Source of the DNA: a virus | IMG/VR virus record: IMGVR_UViG_3300010153_000014 | Coordinates: 1 to 43,439 of that record | Direction: 5' to 3' (one strand) | Length of the DNA: 43,439 bases | In this document: positions 1-8,119 of the stretch, piece after piece | How positions within the stretch are numbered: the stretch's first letter is position 1 | How the letters are laid out: each line of letters opens with the position of its first letter | Program-made: the position numbers and the translations under genes | The notes under the pieces: model-generated | Database searches by the model: none | Told to the model about the DNA's origin: nothing | The model's input: only the letters and a program-made list of their open reading frames with translations

Positions 1-20
1 ATCAGCCCGAGACTAACTGA
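1..20 (+). CDS. 3' end of an upstream reading frame (partial)
   Basis: The frame ending in the TGA at 18-20 is open to the window edge and reads QPETN-stop. It overlaps the terminase start as TGATG, a common spacing for coupled genes in this window. Too little is present to assign a product; a small terminase or another packaging gene would be the usual neighbour. If the window is a circular genome cut open here, this frame continues in phase from the ATG at 43430 and would encode only MPDNQPETN, which argues against a real gene in that case. Confidence 0.25.
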
Positions 21-1513
21 TGGCAGACCCGCTGACGATAGAACAGGCGCGTGAAATCGCACTTTATCCCGACCGGTGGTCGCAGTATTTTCGCACCATC
101 AACGGTCAGCCATTCTCGCTTGCGCTCCGTCCATATTTGATTGAGATATACCGGCACTTCGGTCCGGGGAAGAAAAATAGCAAATCGAAAATTCTCGTTT
201 TGAAGTGTAGTCGAAAGGTCGAGAAGACCGAGACACTATGCAATCTTCTGATGTATGGATTGTTGAACATTCCCTACTTCAACGCCGTCTATACCGCTCC
301 GCGTCAGCCGCAGGTGACTCGCTTCGTGGAAGAGAGATTCAACGGCGCTCTCATGTCCAGCGTGAACAACGGCTGTCTGATGAAGTCGAAGGTCAAGAGT
401 TCCGTCAGTCATCAGACATTCAATGTCGGGGCTCGCTCGCTGAACCACTTCTATGCCTACTCAAATTGGGGCGACGCTCACGCCTTGCTGGGGGTCGAAG
501 CCGATTTGTGTTGCATTGACGAATACCAAGACAGCGGCGGAGACATTCTCCCGATGTTGCTTGAGATGTTGGCCTTGAGCGAATATAAATGGGTCGTTGT
601 CTCCGGAACTGCTCGTGAGCAGGGCTCGGAATTTTGGAAGTTATGGGAGAAGACCACGAAGGGAGAATGGGATGGAGAGAATTGGATTCACGGCGAAGGA
701 GATATTATCGGCTATCACATTCAACAATCCATGCACCCGGAGATTACACCCGAAGACATTGAACAGAAGCGCGAGACATACACACCTCGCAGATTTGCGA
801 ACGAAGTTCTTGGGCAATTTTTCGCTGGGCAAACAAAACCGCTCACATTTGCAGAAGCGCTGGGGACTATTGACGCCAATAGGTCAGCAACTTTGTCTCT
901 CACAGCGCCAAAAACTTGCGTAATGGGAATTGATTGGGGGCGCGAAACTACTGTCGTCATCATGGACCCGAAGACCGGGGACATTCTGAACGCGATGAAA
1001 TTAGACTCCCGGGCAGAAGATGAGGTCGCGGAAGTGAAGCGGTTGATTCTGAAATATAACGCGGTGCAGGTAGTGTGCGACATTGGCTACGGGGCGCGAC
1101 AAGTTCGAGAACTACAGGAGGAATTCGGAGAGCGCGTGAAGTCGTGCTACTATTCATCTCGGCCACTCACGCCATACGAATATAAGCGGCGAGACAACAA
1201 TCGAAATCTCATTTACATGGTTGTCGTGGACCGGACTTCGTATGTCGAGCAAGCAATTGAGGCAATCAAGAATCAAGAACATTCTCTCCCTTGGGCTGAC
1301 CAATCGCTTGAGTGGGTCTTGAACGAATGGACCTCACTCAACTCATCGGCAGAAATGGATGAGTCGTCAAACAAACCGATTCGGGGCCAGCGCTTGACGA
1401 AGTATGGACGGGATGATGACGACCACGCATTTCACGCGCTTGTCTATGCGCGTATAGCGGCTGACTTTGCTGACGAGGGTGAAGGCTTCGAAATCCGGAC
1501 ATTCGGCGGTTAG
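20..1513 (+). CDS. terL: Terminase large subunit (packaging ATPase and nuclease)
   Basis: This is the motor that pumps DNA into the procapsid and cuts concatemers. The 497 residues match the usual length. A Walker A-like segment KCSRKVEKT lies at about 62-70, in the divergent style of terminases. Walker B DLCCIDE is at 162-168 with catalytic E168, and the coupling motif SGT at 195-197. The C-terminal RNase H-like nuclease has acidic residues in GIDWG (D305), VCDIG (D354) and DDDDHAFHA (D467/D468), so both activities look intact. The ATG is preceded by an overlapping stop (TGATG). The portal gene follows after three small genes, as in many head-tail viruses. A copy of the genome-wide palindrome (869-880) is embedded in frame. 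Confidence 0.93.
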   Translation: MADPLTIEQAREIALYPDRWSQYFRTINGQPFSLALRPYLIEIYRHFGPGKKNSKSKILVLKCSRKVEKTETLCNLLMYGLLNIPYFNAVYTAPRQPQVTRFVEERFNGALMSSVNNGCLMKSKVKSSVSHQTFNVGARSLNHFYAYSNWGDAHALLGVEADLCCIDEYQDSGGDILPMLLEMLALSEYKWVVVSGTAREQGSEFWKLWEKTTKGEWDGENWIHGEGDIIGYHIQQSMHPEITPEDIEQKRETYTPRRFANEVLGQFFAGQTKPLTFAEALGTIDANRSATLSLTAPKTCVMGIDWGRETTVVIMDPKTGDILNAMKLDSRAEDEVAEVKRLILKYNAVQVVCDIGYGARQVRELQEEFGERVKSCYYSSRPLTPYEYKRRDNNRNLIYMVVVDRTSYVEQAIEAIKNQEHSLPWADQSLEWVLNEWTSLNSSAEMDESSNKPIRGQRLTKYGRDDDDHAFHALVYARIAADFADEGEGFEIRTFGG

Positions 1514-1525
1514 CAAATAAACCCC
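1514..1525 (+). promoter_or_regulatory. TATA box (ATAAACC class) for the 1545 gene
   Basis: CAAATAAACCCC places its TATA-like core 24 nt upstream of the ATG at 1545, the spacing of a leaderless archaeal transcript. It shares the ATAAACC form with promoters of other structural-side genes (9267, 11497, 30627). Confidence 0.5.
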
Positions 1526-1544
1526 CGTTCACAGCGGTTCAAAC

Positions 1545-1952
1545 ATGGCGAAGTCGTCTTCTTCAACATCGTTCACAGATTACCTAATGTCCTTCGTGGC
1601 CGTCCCTCTTACGATTGCATGGCTTACCTTCGCGTGCTATGTGATATACAAGGGACTCAATGACGATACCGGGCAGATTCAAGACAACCTCGATTTCTAT
1701 GTGGCACTAATCGCCATCATCGGAGGACCAGCGCTTCTCTTCATCAGTTCAATTTTGGAAATGTGGAAGTCAGAACAAACTACACAAATGGGAGTTTTGC
1801 CACTCCGGCTTGAATTAGAAATCGAGCAACAAAGGGCAGAAAACGCTTCACGCATATTGAAGGCTGAGTCACACCAAAAGCACCAGCAGATGATAGAAGA
1901 GAGGGAACAGGCACACCAGCATTCGAAGAAGCCTAAGACACCCAAAGCGTGA
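1545..1952 (+). CDS. Membrane protein with C-terminal coiled coil, unknown function
   Basis: 135 residues, not recognised as a named family. Two hydrophobic segments (about 11-33, LMSFVAVPLTIAWLTFACYV, and about 48-66, FYVALIAIIGGPALLFISS) would span the membrane. They are followed by a charged helical region rich in E, Q and K (about 85-125) that looks like a coiled coil, and a basic tail. Its place between terminase and portal, next to two other small membrane or coiled-coil proteins, suggests a set acting at the envelope. A holin-like or egress role is possible, but nothing in the sequence shows it. A TATA-like box lies 24 nt upstream of the ATG. Confidence 0.7.
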   Translation: MAKSSSSTSFTDYLMSFVAVPLTIAWLTFACYVIYKGLNDDTGQIQDNLDFYVALIAIIGGPALLFISSILEMWKSEQTTQMGVLPLRLELEIEQQRAENASRILKAESHQKHQQMIEEREQAHQHSKKPKTPKA

Positions 1953-1960
1953 TAAACAGG
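1949..1960 (+). promoter_or_regulatory. TATA-like box for the 1978 gene
   Basis: GTGATAAACAGG lies about 22 nt upstream of the ATG at 1978, a spacing compatible with a leaderless start. A GGGAAGGA stretch just before the ATG could also act as a ribosome binding site if the gene is read from a longer mRNA. Confidence 0.4.
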
Positions 1961-1977
1961 AATTGTGAGGGAAGGAC

Positions 1978-2301
1978 ATGGAAATTTACGGAGTTCAATT
2001 GGAACTATGGGTCGCTTTGCTTGGTGCAGTCTTGGCACTAACCGTTTGGGGACTGAAAAGATACAAATTGGTCATGGCCGACGGGAAGGTCAGCCTTGAC
2101 GAAGTAATCGACACTCTAACAGGTGTGGAAGCACAGGTGGATGAGGTGGTCGAGAAGGCAGAAGCAGTTCACGCCGCCATGAAGAAGGCCGAACTCGTTG
2201 CTCTATGCAAGGAGGCTGGACTTCCTACATCGGGAACAAAGGCAGAACTTGTCGCACGACTCGCTGAGGCCGCTGAGGCTGAGGCGGGTGAAGAAGAGTG
2301 A
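1978..2301 (+). CDS. Membrane-anchored SAP-domain protein
   Basis: 107 residues in three parts. An N-terminal hydrophobic helix (about 9-25) is followed by a short helical, coiled-coil-prone middle (about 38-68). A C-terminal SAP-type helix-turn-helix (about 69-95) has the pattern KKAELVALCKEAGLP then GTKAELVARL. SAP modules usually bind DNA or nucleoprotein, so the protein could tether DNA or a packaging complex to the membrane; that is inference. A second SAP protein at 10522 has a very similar motif. The stop overlaps the next start (GTGA at 2298-2301), implying translational coupling. Confidence 0.72.
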   Translation: MEIYGVQLELWVALLGAVLALTVWGLKRYKLVMADGKVSLDEVIDTLTGVEAQVDEVVEKAEAVHAAMKKAELVALCKEAGLPTSGTKAELVARLAEAAEAEAGEEE

Positions 2302-2552
2302 CCGCCGAGTTAGAGGCAGAAGTAGCCGCTCTCAAGATTGAGATTAACACGCTGGCGACTAACCACATCGCCCATGTTCAAGAGGACATTCATTCAATCA
2401 AATTAGACATAGCCGTGATGAACGAACGAGTGAAGGCGCTGGAAGTTTTCAACAACGACATTAAGGATTTCATCAAAGGTCATACGCAGAAGATTACTTC
2501 GTATCTCGTGGCAATCGTCGCCGCTGGACTCGGCATCTCAACTCAGATGTAG
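2298..2552 (+). CDS. Small coiled-coil protein with C-terminal membrane helix
   Basis: 84 residues beginning with GTG inside the stop of the previous gene. The first about 65 residues are heptad-like (AELEAEVAALKIEINTLA, VMNERVKALEVF) and the last about 18 (SYLVAIVAAGLGIS) form a hydrophobic anchor. This architecture resembles XhlA/haemolysin-type and some holin-accessory proteins of bacterial phages, but the resemblance is in layout only. Coupled to the SAP membrane protein upstream; the portal gene starts 37 nt downstream. Function unknown. Confidence 0.68.
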   Translation: MTAELEAEVAALKIEINTLATNHIAHVQEDIHSIKLDIAVMNERVKALEVFNNDIKDFIKGHTQKITSYLVAIVAAGLGISTQM

Positions 2553-2589
2553 TTCGGAAGGGTGAAGAACCAACCCGCATCTCAATGAA

Positions 2590-4968
2590 ATGATGGCGGA
2601 GCGTCAGCGGGGATTTTGGGACCGGTTCAGTCGAAGAAGGGCTGACCCGGCAGATGTTCAGAAACTCAATCAAGTTTTGAATACGGGTCCGTTGGATTGG
2701 GACGGGAAGGACCTCGCATCTCTCTCCAAAATTCAAGCATCGACAAATCGAGTATCGACACGAGGCGGTGCAATCACGCCTGTTGATTACGGCCTATTGA
2801 GAACAATAGCCAACAAGTCTGAGGTCGTAAATGCGATTCTTCGCAGGGCTGTCGATGATACACTTTCGAACGGGTATCGGTTCAGACTTGCAGAAGGCAA
2901 GGACACCGGGGACGCAACTCAGTTAGAACGGGCTCGGGAATTTTTCAAGAGGCCAAACCCGGACGACATGGGGGATGAGTGGCTTGAGACTATGCTCTTC
3001 GACCTCATCCTATTCGGTGACGCATATTTGGAACTTGATGGAAGCGAGGATAATGCCGGTGGAGACAGGGATGAAGATTGGAACTTCGGTGGGAAGTTGG
3101 TCAGCATTTGGCCAATCGAAGCAGACACGATGAAAATTATTCCAGCAAAGCAACTACCCGCACCGCCCGAGATGGCGTATATCCAATCCATCAATAAGAA
3201 GACACGCCGGTTCTCCCGCGACAAGGTTCTCCATATTGCGAAGTTCAAACAGGGAAGAGGCTACGGCTCATCTCCGCTCATTCCTCTCCTTGAGGTAATC
3301 ACAGGCCAACTCAACCTATCCAACTACCTCAACGCGCTTTACACAGGCACGCTCCCGAAGACGATTCTGAATGTTGGAGATATTTCCAATGCTGAGATGA
3401 AGGCCATGCTCGGGCTCATCGAACAACAACTTGCTGGCGGTCAATCGCCATTCGGCTTGATTGCAATTAACGGTGGTTCCGGATTCAATATGCACAGGCT
3501 CATTGATTCAACGAGGGAAGGAGCCCAATTGGATTTGCTCTATTACTATCGAGAGGAAATTTGCGCGGTGTTCGGTATTCCTCCGATGAAACTTGGATGG
3601 GTGCAGACAGGAAAACTTGCCAACCCGGAACAGCAGTTGGACTCGTGGTATGATGTGGTCGAATCCTACCATCACAGGGTATCGACTGTAATCAATAACA
3701 ACATTTTGCCCTTGTTGGATATATCAGATTGGGAATTCGAGTTCATCAGCATACGACCTAAGCAAGACGCCGCCCGCGCTGAGACTTTCAATAACAACTC
3801 CAATGCGATTTCGACTCTTCGTCAAGAGGCGACTATCAGCATCAACGAGGCCCGGTCGATTCTCGGGCTTGAGCGAATAGAATCAACCGAAGCAGATGAC
3901 CCATTCTTCATCTCGCCCGCACTCCAAATCAACCAACCCGATGCTTTCGACGACGAACCATCAGCCGATGACGAACCCGAGGAAGATGGCGACGAAAACT
4001 TGGAGCCAGCGGAACCGGAATTGGGTTTGCTCAACCTATTCCCCCCAATAGGCATCCCCGAAGATGCGGGCAAGGGAGCGGGGGAATCGCCGTGGTTCGA
4101 GGAAGTGGAAGTGGAACTTTCAGATGAGGACCGACTCATCGTGATGAATAAGCGCACGACTGACGCTGACGAATTTCTGGAAATAGAAGAGGCTCGTGGC
4201 AACCAAATGATAGAGATGTTCAGCGAATCCCAACAAGCGTTTTCTGACCAACTGATGAAGGCATTCGACGGAAGGTTCCGCAATAGCGAAATCATCGCTT
4301 CAAAGGACCTCAGTGCCAGCGACTTGTCGTGGGCTGTGGATATGATGGATTCAAACTTGGAGACTCTAATGGATTCGAACTTGGCCATCGCCGGGGTCGA
4401 GACTATGGGAGCCTATCAGCAAACCCTTGGTGTGATGAACGCTGGCACAGCGACGACGATAGCATTCGGAGCCGCTGACGCCGCCGTCCTATCCTATTGG
4501 CAACGCCGATGGGTCCTACCCGCGCTACGCAACACACTCAACGGCTATCGTTCGAGAATCATTGGAGTCTTCTCCACTATGGCTACAACAGGCCGCTCAT
4601 GGAAGTGGGCATCAGCCGAGATGCGCAGACTCATTGACCCATCCGGCGACAAATATCCGAAGGGCTACTACGACCGCATCGCACGGACTGAGATTCGTAG
4701 GTGCGTCGAGACAGCACACATCTCCGGGTTATCGAAGACCGGAATCAAATATACTCAGCGCCTTGTTGAGATTGATACTCAGACCGATAAGGACCTTTGT
4801 CTCCCATTCGGTGACGCGAAATATCGAGTGAAGGACGCGGCTGGTGTTCTCCCGGCTCACCCCAATTGCCGTTGCACGATGGTCGGCTTCATCCCCGATG
4901 CTGACTTCGATGTGATTCAGAACCCACTCAAGCCCGAAGTTCCTCAACCAACCAAGGGTGACGCCTAA
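2590..4968 (+). CDS. Portal protein fused to MuF-type minor head domain
   Basis: 792 residues. The first about 430 resemble phage portal proteins: the unique-vertex dodecamer through which DNA enters, with characteristic LYLNALYTGTLPK, IPPMKLGW and LRQEATISINEARSILGL segments. A long acidic linker (about 440-510) follows. The C-terminal about 200 residues look like the Mu gpF family of minor head proteins, ending in ARTEIRRC and HPNCRC (about 757-762). Portal-MuF fusions are known in phages and place an ejected or internal protein at the portal. ATG codons at 2590 and 2593 are both possible. The stop overlaps the next start (TAATG). A palindrome copy lies at 2796-2807 out of the codon phase used by most others. 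Confidence 0.88.
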   Translation: MMAERQRGFWDRFSRRRADPADVQKLNQVLNTGPLDWDGKDLASLSKIQASTNRVSTRGGAITPVDYGLLRTIANKSEVVNAILRRAVDDTLSNGYRFRLAEGKDTGDATQLERAREFFKRPNPDDMGDEWLETMLFDLILFGDAYLELDGSEDNAGGDRDEDWNFGGKLVSIWPIEADTMKIIPAKQLPAPPEMAYIQSINKKTRRFSRDKVLHIAKFKQGRGYGSSPLIPLLEVITGQLNLSNYLNALYTGTLPKTILNVGDISNAEMKAMLGLIEQQLAGGQSPFGLIAINGGSGFNMHRLIDSTREGAQLDLLYYYREEICAVFGIPPMKLGWVQTGKLANPEQQLDSWYDVVESYHHRVSTVINNNILPLLDISDWEFEFISIRPKQDAARAETFNNNSNAISTLRQEATISINEARSILGLERIESTEADDPFFISPALQINQPDAFDDEPSADDEPEEDGDENLEPAEPELGLLNLFPPIGIPEDAGKGAGESPWFEEVEVELSDEDRLIVMNKRTTDADEFLEIEEARGNQMIEMFSESQQAFSDQLMKAFDGRFRNSEIIASKDLSASDLSWAVDMMDSNLETLMDSNLAIAGVETMGAYQQTLGVMNAGTATTIAFGAADAAVLSYWQRRWVLPALRNTLNGYRSRIIGVFSTMATTGRSWKWASAEMRRLIDPSGDKYPKGYYDRIARTEIRRCVETAHISGLSKTGIKYTQRLVEIDTQTDKDLCLPFGDAKYRVKDAAGVLPAHPNCRCTMVGFIPDADFDVIQNPLKPEVPQPTKGDA

Positions 4969-5384
4969 TGGTCGCGCCCGCCGTTGGTGGATTACTGAAA
5001 TTGTTCGTCAAGAGCGGGGGGAAGAACCCCGGAACAATGGCCAAGTCTCTCAAGAAGAAGGGAGTGAAGATTAAGAAAAAAATGCGCAAGCCGCTTCTCA
5101 TCCTCGCTGTTCAGATTCTCCAAAAGGCATCAGCCAACTGCCCGGTTCAGACGGGCGCACTACGCGCAAGCGGCAGAATTCAAGTCGCTGGTAGCATCAC
5201 TATGGACAGGGGAGTCAATTCCTATGCCATCGTGTTCGGCGGTGGTGGGACCGGAGTCAATTATGCGAGAGCAGTCGAATATGGGTCGAAGGCATATCTC
5301 CGTCCAGCAGTTGCGTCGGTCAAGAATTCCCCGGGCTCAAAGGGTGCGTTCATTAAGGTGATGAACGACACATGGAAAGGATGA
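4968..5384 (+). CDS. HK97 gp10-like head-tail joining / tail component
   Basis: 138 residues. The basic N-terminal region (KSLKKKGVKIKKKMRK) is followed by the hallmark of the HK97 gp10 family: a helix ending CPVQTGALRASGR, then AVEYGSKAYLRPAV and an end helix. Family members sit at the head-tail interface. Here the gene is unusually early, before protease and capsid, directly coupled to the portal (TAATG) and to the next small gene (ATGA). Confidence 0.75.
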   Translation: MVAPAVGGLLKLFVKSGGKNPGTMAKSLKKKGVKIKKKMRKPLLILAVQILQKASANCPVQTGALRASGRIQVAGSITMDRGVNSYAIVFGGGGTGVNYARAVEYGSKAYLRPAVASVKNSPGSKGAFIKVMNDTWKG

Positions 5385-5530
5385 GGCGGAAGAAGATACC
5401 GTGCAAACTTTGTTCGGTCAAGTTTTCGCCACCGAAGGGAATCTCCGTAGTTTGCTGTGATGGATGCAGACAGGAGATGTTCGATGAGGCACGCAAAGCG
5501 AATAAACTGCGGCGCAGAAGGAAGAAGTAA
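5381..5530 (+). CDS. Small zinc-finger protein (49 aa)
   Basis: A short frame linked to both neighbours by overlapping stop/start signals (ATGA at 5381-5384, TAATG at 5528-5532). It reads MRRKKIPCKLCSVKFSPPKG then VVCCDGCRQEM and a strongly basic end KLRRRRKK. The CxxC and CCxxC pairs form a likely treble-clef or zinc-ribbon knuckle, and the basic tail suggests nucleic acid binding. The coupling and conserved cysteine spacing make it a credible gene despite its size. Role unknown; a head-assembly or DNA-entry accessory would fit the location. Confidence 0.7.
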   Translation: MRRKKIPCKLCSVKFSPPKGISVVCCDGCRQEMFDEARKANKLRRRRKK

Positions 5531-5958
5531 TGCCGAGGAACTTCCGTCGCTGTAATGTGAATCGTTTTTCGATGACGGTTCCGAACATAGCCGCTATCAA
5601 CACAGGCGTCACTGTCTCCCCGATTGACTACATGAACAATTACAAAGATTACCTCACCGGTGCAACGCTGAACTCTCGGACTGCCGGTGGTTCCGGCAAG
5701 GAAGTCAATTCTATGGCTCCGGCTTGGATGGGTCCTATGCCCGGTTGGGGAATGAACACTACGGGATATTCCTACACGCGCATAGGCGTGGTATTCGACC
5801 GGCCGGACCGAACACCAATTCTCACGGTTGCCGGAACTGAACTCGCGCTCCCTTCAAACTTGAACTTCTCAGTTGTTGGAGGAACCGGAACTTTGCAGTT
5901 CGTTGTGAACGCAAAAGCCACTCGCCTATTGAGGCCAATATACACGAAACTTGCTTGA
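5530..5958 (+). CDS. Unknown structural-module protein
   Basis: 142 residues, no family recognised. Composition is that of a secreted or virion beta-protein: few charges, many N, T, G and S, and a C-terminal half (VAGTELALPSNLNFSVVGGTGTL) likely to be beta-strands. It starts within the stop of the zinc-finger gene and ends the first block before structured RNA A. A head decoration or stopper protein is possible given location. A palindrome copy (5928-5939) lies at its 3' end in a different codon phase from most others, encoding LLRPI. Confidence 0.6.
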   Translation: MPRNFRRCNVNRFSMTVPNIAAINTGVTVSPIDYMNNYKDYLTGATLNSRTAGGSGKEVNSMAPAWMGPMPGWGMNTTGYSYTRIGVVFDRPDRTPILTVAGTELALPSNLNFSVVGGTGTLQFVVNAKATRLLRPIYTKLA

Positions 5959-5989
5959 GCCCGGCAAGGGATTTTGCTAACTTCGAATC

Positions 5990-6034
5990 TATTGATATGA
6001 TGGGATATTGATAGACCGAAACCTTTATAGGGGG
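5990..6034 (+). promoter_or_regulatory. Strong promoter of structured RNA A with tandem boxes
   Basis: Two identical octamers TATTGATA (5990-5997 and 6006-6013, 16 bp apart) precede a BRE-TATA unit GAAACCTTTATAGGGGG (6018-6034). Start would fall near 6052, where there is no start codon but a hairpin begins at 6055. The same arrangement precedes the 35140 gene and the minus-strand gene at 21165. Confidence 0.75.
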
Positions 6035-6051
6035 AAGCCTACTCGCTTAGA

Positions 6052-6366
6052 TTAGAGAGAACTGAGTTCCCTCCGCCCGAAAAACGGCTCGCCTCAAGAA
6101 GACCAGCAGTCCCCATAAGAACCACGCCACCCGGCGACCTTGAGAGCGAATTGCGGGCTCGTGAAAAAGAACCGGGTATGGAGTTGTTCAGTCAATCCAT
6201 CAGACCCCTACGAGGGAGTCGCCACGGGATTGATTGGAGAGTCCGCCCGGAACTTTTGCACCCTTGGAAGAAGGATGCCTCGTGTGAAGAGTCGAAAACC
6301 GCTTTGCGGGAGAAGGATGCACAGATGAGGAAGAGTGGAAAGCCAAGGAATACTCAGTTCCGATTA
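6052..6366 (+). ncRNA. Structured RNA A (putative noncoding RNA)
   Basis: Fills the 441-nt gap 5959-6399. From the predicted start site the sequence folds at once (GAG.GAAC TGA GTTC.CTC, 6055-6073). A long-range alternative pairs GAACTGAGT (6059-6067) with ACTCAGTTC (6352-6360), a perfect 9-bp closing stem about 300 nt apart. Inside, CAATCC (about 6194) pairs with GGATTG (about 6229) enclosing GAC-CCC/GGG-GTC, and CCGC TTT GCGG forms a small hairpin near 6300. Short frames inside (6140-6375) overlap each other and lack start signals. The downstream protease gene has its own TATA-like box, so this need not be a leader. Function unknown. Confidence 0.6.
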
Positions 6367-6378
6367 ACTCAATAACCA
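6367..6378 (+). promoter_or_regulatory. TATA-like box for the prohead protease gene
   Basis: ACTCAATAACCA centres about 25 nt before the ATG at 6400, matching the spacing of other leaderless genes here and the TATA-ACC form of structural-gene promoters. The box is a weak match, so translation from an RNA A read-through transcript cannot be excluded. Confidence 0.4.
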
Positions 6379-6399
6379 GCGCCAGCAAGGTTCTCACTC

Positions 6400-8103
6400 A
6401 TGGAGATAGTGAACGCTATTGCAATCAAGGACCAAGACAAGTTCGACAGTCTCGATTTGCCTAACCAAGATGTTCAGATTGAATACCGAATCACGACGCC
6501 ATTCGTTGTCGAGACAAAGGCCGAGAAGGGACCGGATGACGATGTGGTCATTCGCGGTCCTGTCTATGTGGGCGACGAGGATATGCTCGACCGCCACGGG
6601 GAACTTGTCGATTACGAGGCCATGATGGCGGCTTGGGATAAATACTCAAAGAACCCGGTCATCCTATACAACCATTCGAAAACATACGGCGTCATCGGGA
6701 AGATGACCGGCGTAGCGATGGACGAGTTCGGTGACTTCGGAACAGTTCCGGTCGGGACTGCTGAGATAGACGCAGGCGAGAAGGACATTACGAGGAAGAT
6801 TCGCAAAGGTATGCTCAAGGCGTTTTCCATCGGCTTCATCGCCAAGGCCGCGGTCAAGGTTTGTGAAGACAAGGAAGAGGAATGCTACATTCGATTCACC
6901 GAGATAGATTGGGTCGAGACTTCGGTCGTCGATGTTCCAGCATCTCCGGGTGCGCTGTTCAATGTCGAGAAAACCGTCACACTCGCGGGCGCGAAGAATG
7001 CTGTTGTCGCTGAAACTTGCGACTGCGGTGGTTCTTGCTGTTCCTCCAAGGAGGCTATTGACGCCAATACTCCATCCATCAGCGTGAATGGAATTCCAGA
7101 AAAACTTGAATCGAAAGAACAAGTCGGAACCGACATTTTCACAACGGCCGAAGAAGCAGAAGCAAGGGCCATCGAATTGGGATGCGAAGGTTATCACACA
7201 ATGGAGAATGAGGCCGGTGAAACCCTGTTTATGCCATGCGCGAGCATGGAGGACTACGAATCCAGCACGGGCGACACACCCGAGTCAGAAGAGTCAGAAA
7301 CCAATTCGGTTAAGAACCCCCTAATCGAGTTGGATGGATTGTCGGAGGCAAATAACATGGCAGACGAGACAATCACTGAAACAATCGAAGAGACTGTTGA
7401 GGAACCAATCGCCACAGAAATGGCAGTTGAGGTTCCGGAGACAAAGAGTCCCAGCGCAGGCACTACACAGGATATGGAGAAGTTGGCCGCTATGGAAGCA
7501 GAAGCCCCAGCAGAAGTTGTTGAGGAAGTTGTTGAGGAAGTTGCACCCGCAAAGGGCAAGAAGGGCAAGAAGTCCGTCGAGCCCGAAGACGAAGCAGAAG
7601 AGGCAGTCGAAGAGACTGAGGAAGTTGCTGAGGAAGAGGCAGTCGAGGAAGAGGCAGTCGAAGAGAAGTCCACACCATCCGGAGTGGACATACTCATGGA
7701 AGTTGTCTCAGTCCTAAAGGACCTCGACAGCAGGGTTGCAGGCTTTGAGTCCGCAATCGCAGATAACGATTCACTACGAAGCGAGATAGAGGAACTATCC
7801 GCTACTATCACCGAGCGCGACGAGGAAATCGCTTCGCTCACCGAGAAGGCAGTTGAGGCTGAGGCTGAGGCTGAGATGGAAGCAGAAGTCAGTAAGAGAG
7901 TTGCTGAGAGGCTTGCTTCCGTAGGCGTGGAGGCAGAAGACCTACCCGCACCTTCCCGTAAGTCCGATACTTCGGACGCTAACCCCCTGCCGGTCGGTAA
8001 GTCCGGCGTCACACGATTCGACCCCCAACCACACATCAGCCCCGGAATGAACGGGCTGGCAAAGTGGCTTGAGGCTAACTTAGCCTCAAAGGGGTCTAAC
8101 TGA
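6400..8103 (+). CDS. HK97-type prohead protease with fused scaffold domain
   Basis: 567 residues. The N-terminal about 190 form a U35-type maturation protease: catalytic His in YNHSKTYG (H92), Ser in LKAFSIGF (S143), and WVETSVVDVPASPGALF. A middle insert (about 240-285) has TAEEAEARAIELGCEGYHTM and LFMPCASMEDY, a small Cys-containing module I recall from other phage head proteins. The last about 240 residues are acidic and coiled-coil (repeated EEAVEE, then ELSATITERDEEIASL), as expected of a scaffold cleaved and lost during maturation. An internal GGAGG (7344-7348) 8 nt before an in-frame ATG at 7357 suggests the scaffold is also made separately. Palindrome copy at 7057-7068. Confidence 0.88.
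   Translation: MEIVNAIAIKDQDKFDSLDLPNQDVQIEYRITTPFVVETKAEKGPDDDVVIRGPVYVGDEDMLDRHGELVDYEAMMAAWDKYSKNPVILYNHSKTYGVIGKMTGVAMDEFGDFGTVPVGTAEIDAGEKDITRKIRKGMLKAFSIGFIAKAAVKVCEDKEEECYIRFTEIDWVETSVVDVPASPGALFNVEKTVTLAGAKNAVVAETCDCGGSCCSSKEAIDANTPSISVNGIPEKLESKEQVGTDIFTTAEEAEARAIELGCEGYHTMENEAGETLFMPCASMEDYESSTGDTPESEESETNSVKNPLIELDGLSEANNMADETITETIEETVEEPIATEMAVEVPETKSPSAGTTQDMEKLAAMEAEAPAEVVEEVVEEVAPAKGKKGKKSVEPEDEAEEAVEETEEVAEEEAVEEEAVEEKSTPSGVDILMEVVSVLKDLDSRVAGFESAIADNDSLRSEIEELSATITERDEEIASLTEKAVEAEAEAEMEAEVSKRVAERLASVGVEAEDLPAPSRKSDTSDANPLPVGKSGVTRFDPQPHISPGMNGLAKWLEANLASKGSN
7357..8103 (+). CDS. Nested scaffold protein from internal start (putative)
   Basis: In frame within the protease gene, ATG 7357 (residue 320) is preceded by GGAGG with 8-nt spacing, one of the best Shine-Dalgarno matches in the window. 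The product would be 248 residues: MADETITETIEETVEE, acidic repeats, a KGKKGKK patch, then a long coiled coil and a C-terminal tail (FDPQPHISPGMNGL) suited to binding capsid. Bacteriophage lambda makes scaffold Nu3 from an internal start in protease gene C in the same manner. The product has not been demonstrated; this is inferred from the site and domain border. Confidence 0.5.
   Translation: MADETITETIEETVEEPIATEMAVEVPETKSPSAGTTQDMEKLAAMEAEAPAEVVEEVVEEVAPAKGKKGKKSVEPEDEAEEAVEETEEVAEEEAVEEEAVEEKSTPSGVDILMEVVSVLKDLDSRVAGFESAIADNDSLRSEIEELSATITERDEEIASLTEKAVEAEAEAEMEAEVSKRVAERLASVGVEAEDLPAPSRKSDTSDANPLPVGKSGVTRFDPQPHISPGMNGLAKWLEANLASKGSN
8069..8089 (+). promoter_or_regulatory. Perfect inverted repeat upstream of the capsid gene
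   Basis: TTGAGGCTAA-C-TTAGCCTCAA is a perfect 10-bp inverted repeat lying at the extreme 3' end of the protease gene, 30 nt before the capsid ATG. As RNA it would form a 7-8 bp hairpin. No T-run follows. It may be an RNA processing or stability element that raises capsid over protease expression, or a protein-binding site. Confidence 0.5.
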
Positions 8104-8119
8104 AAAAAAGGTGAAAAAA

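Noticed and set aside
6140-6375. Two overlapping short + strand frames inside RNA A
   Set aside because: No start signals at the expected distance from the promoter, and helices with long-range pairing cover the same bases.
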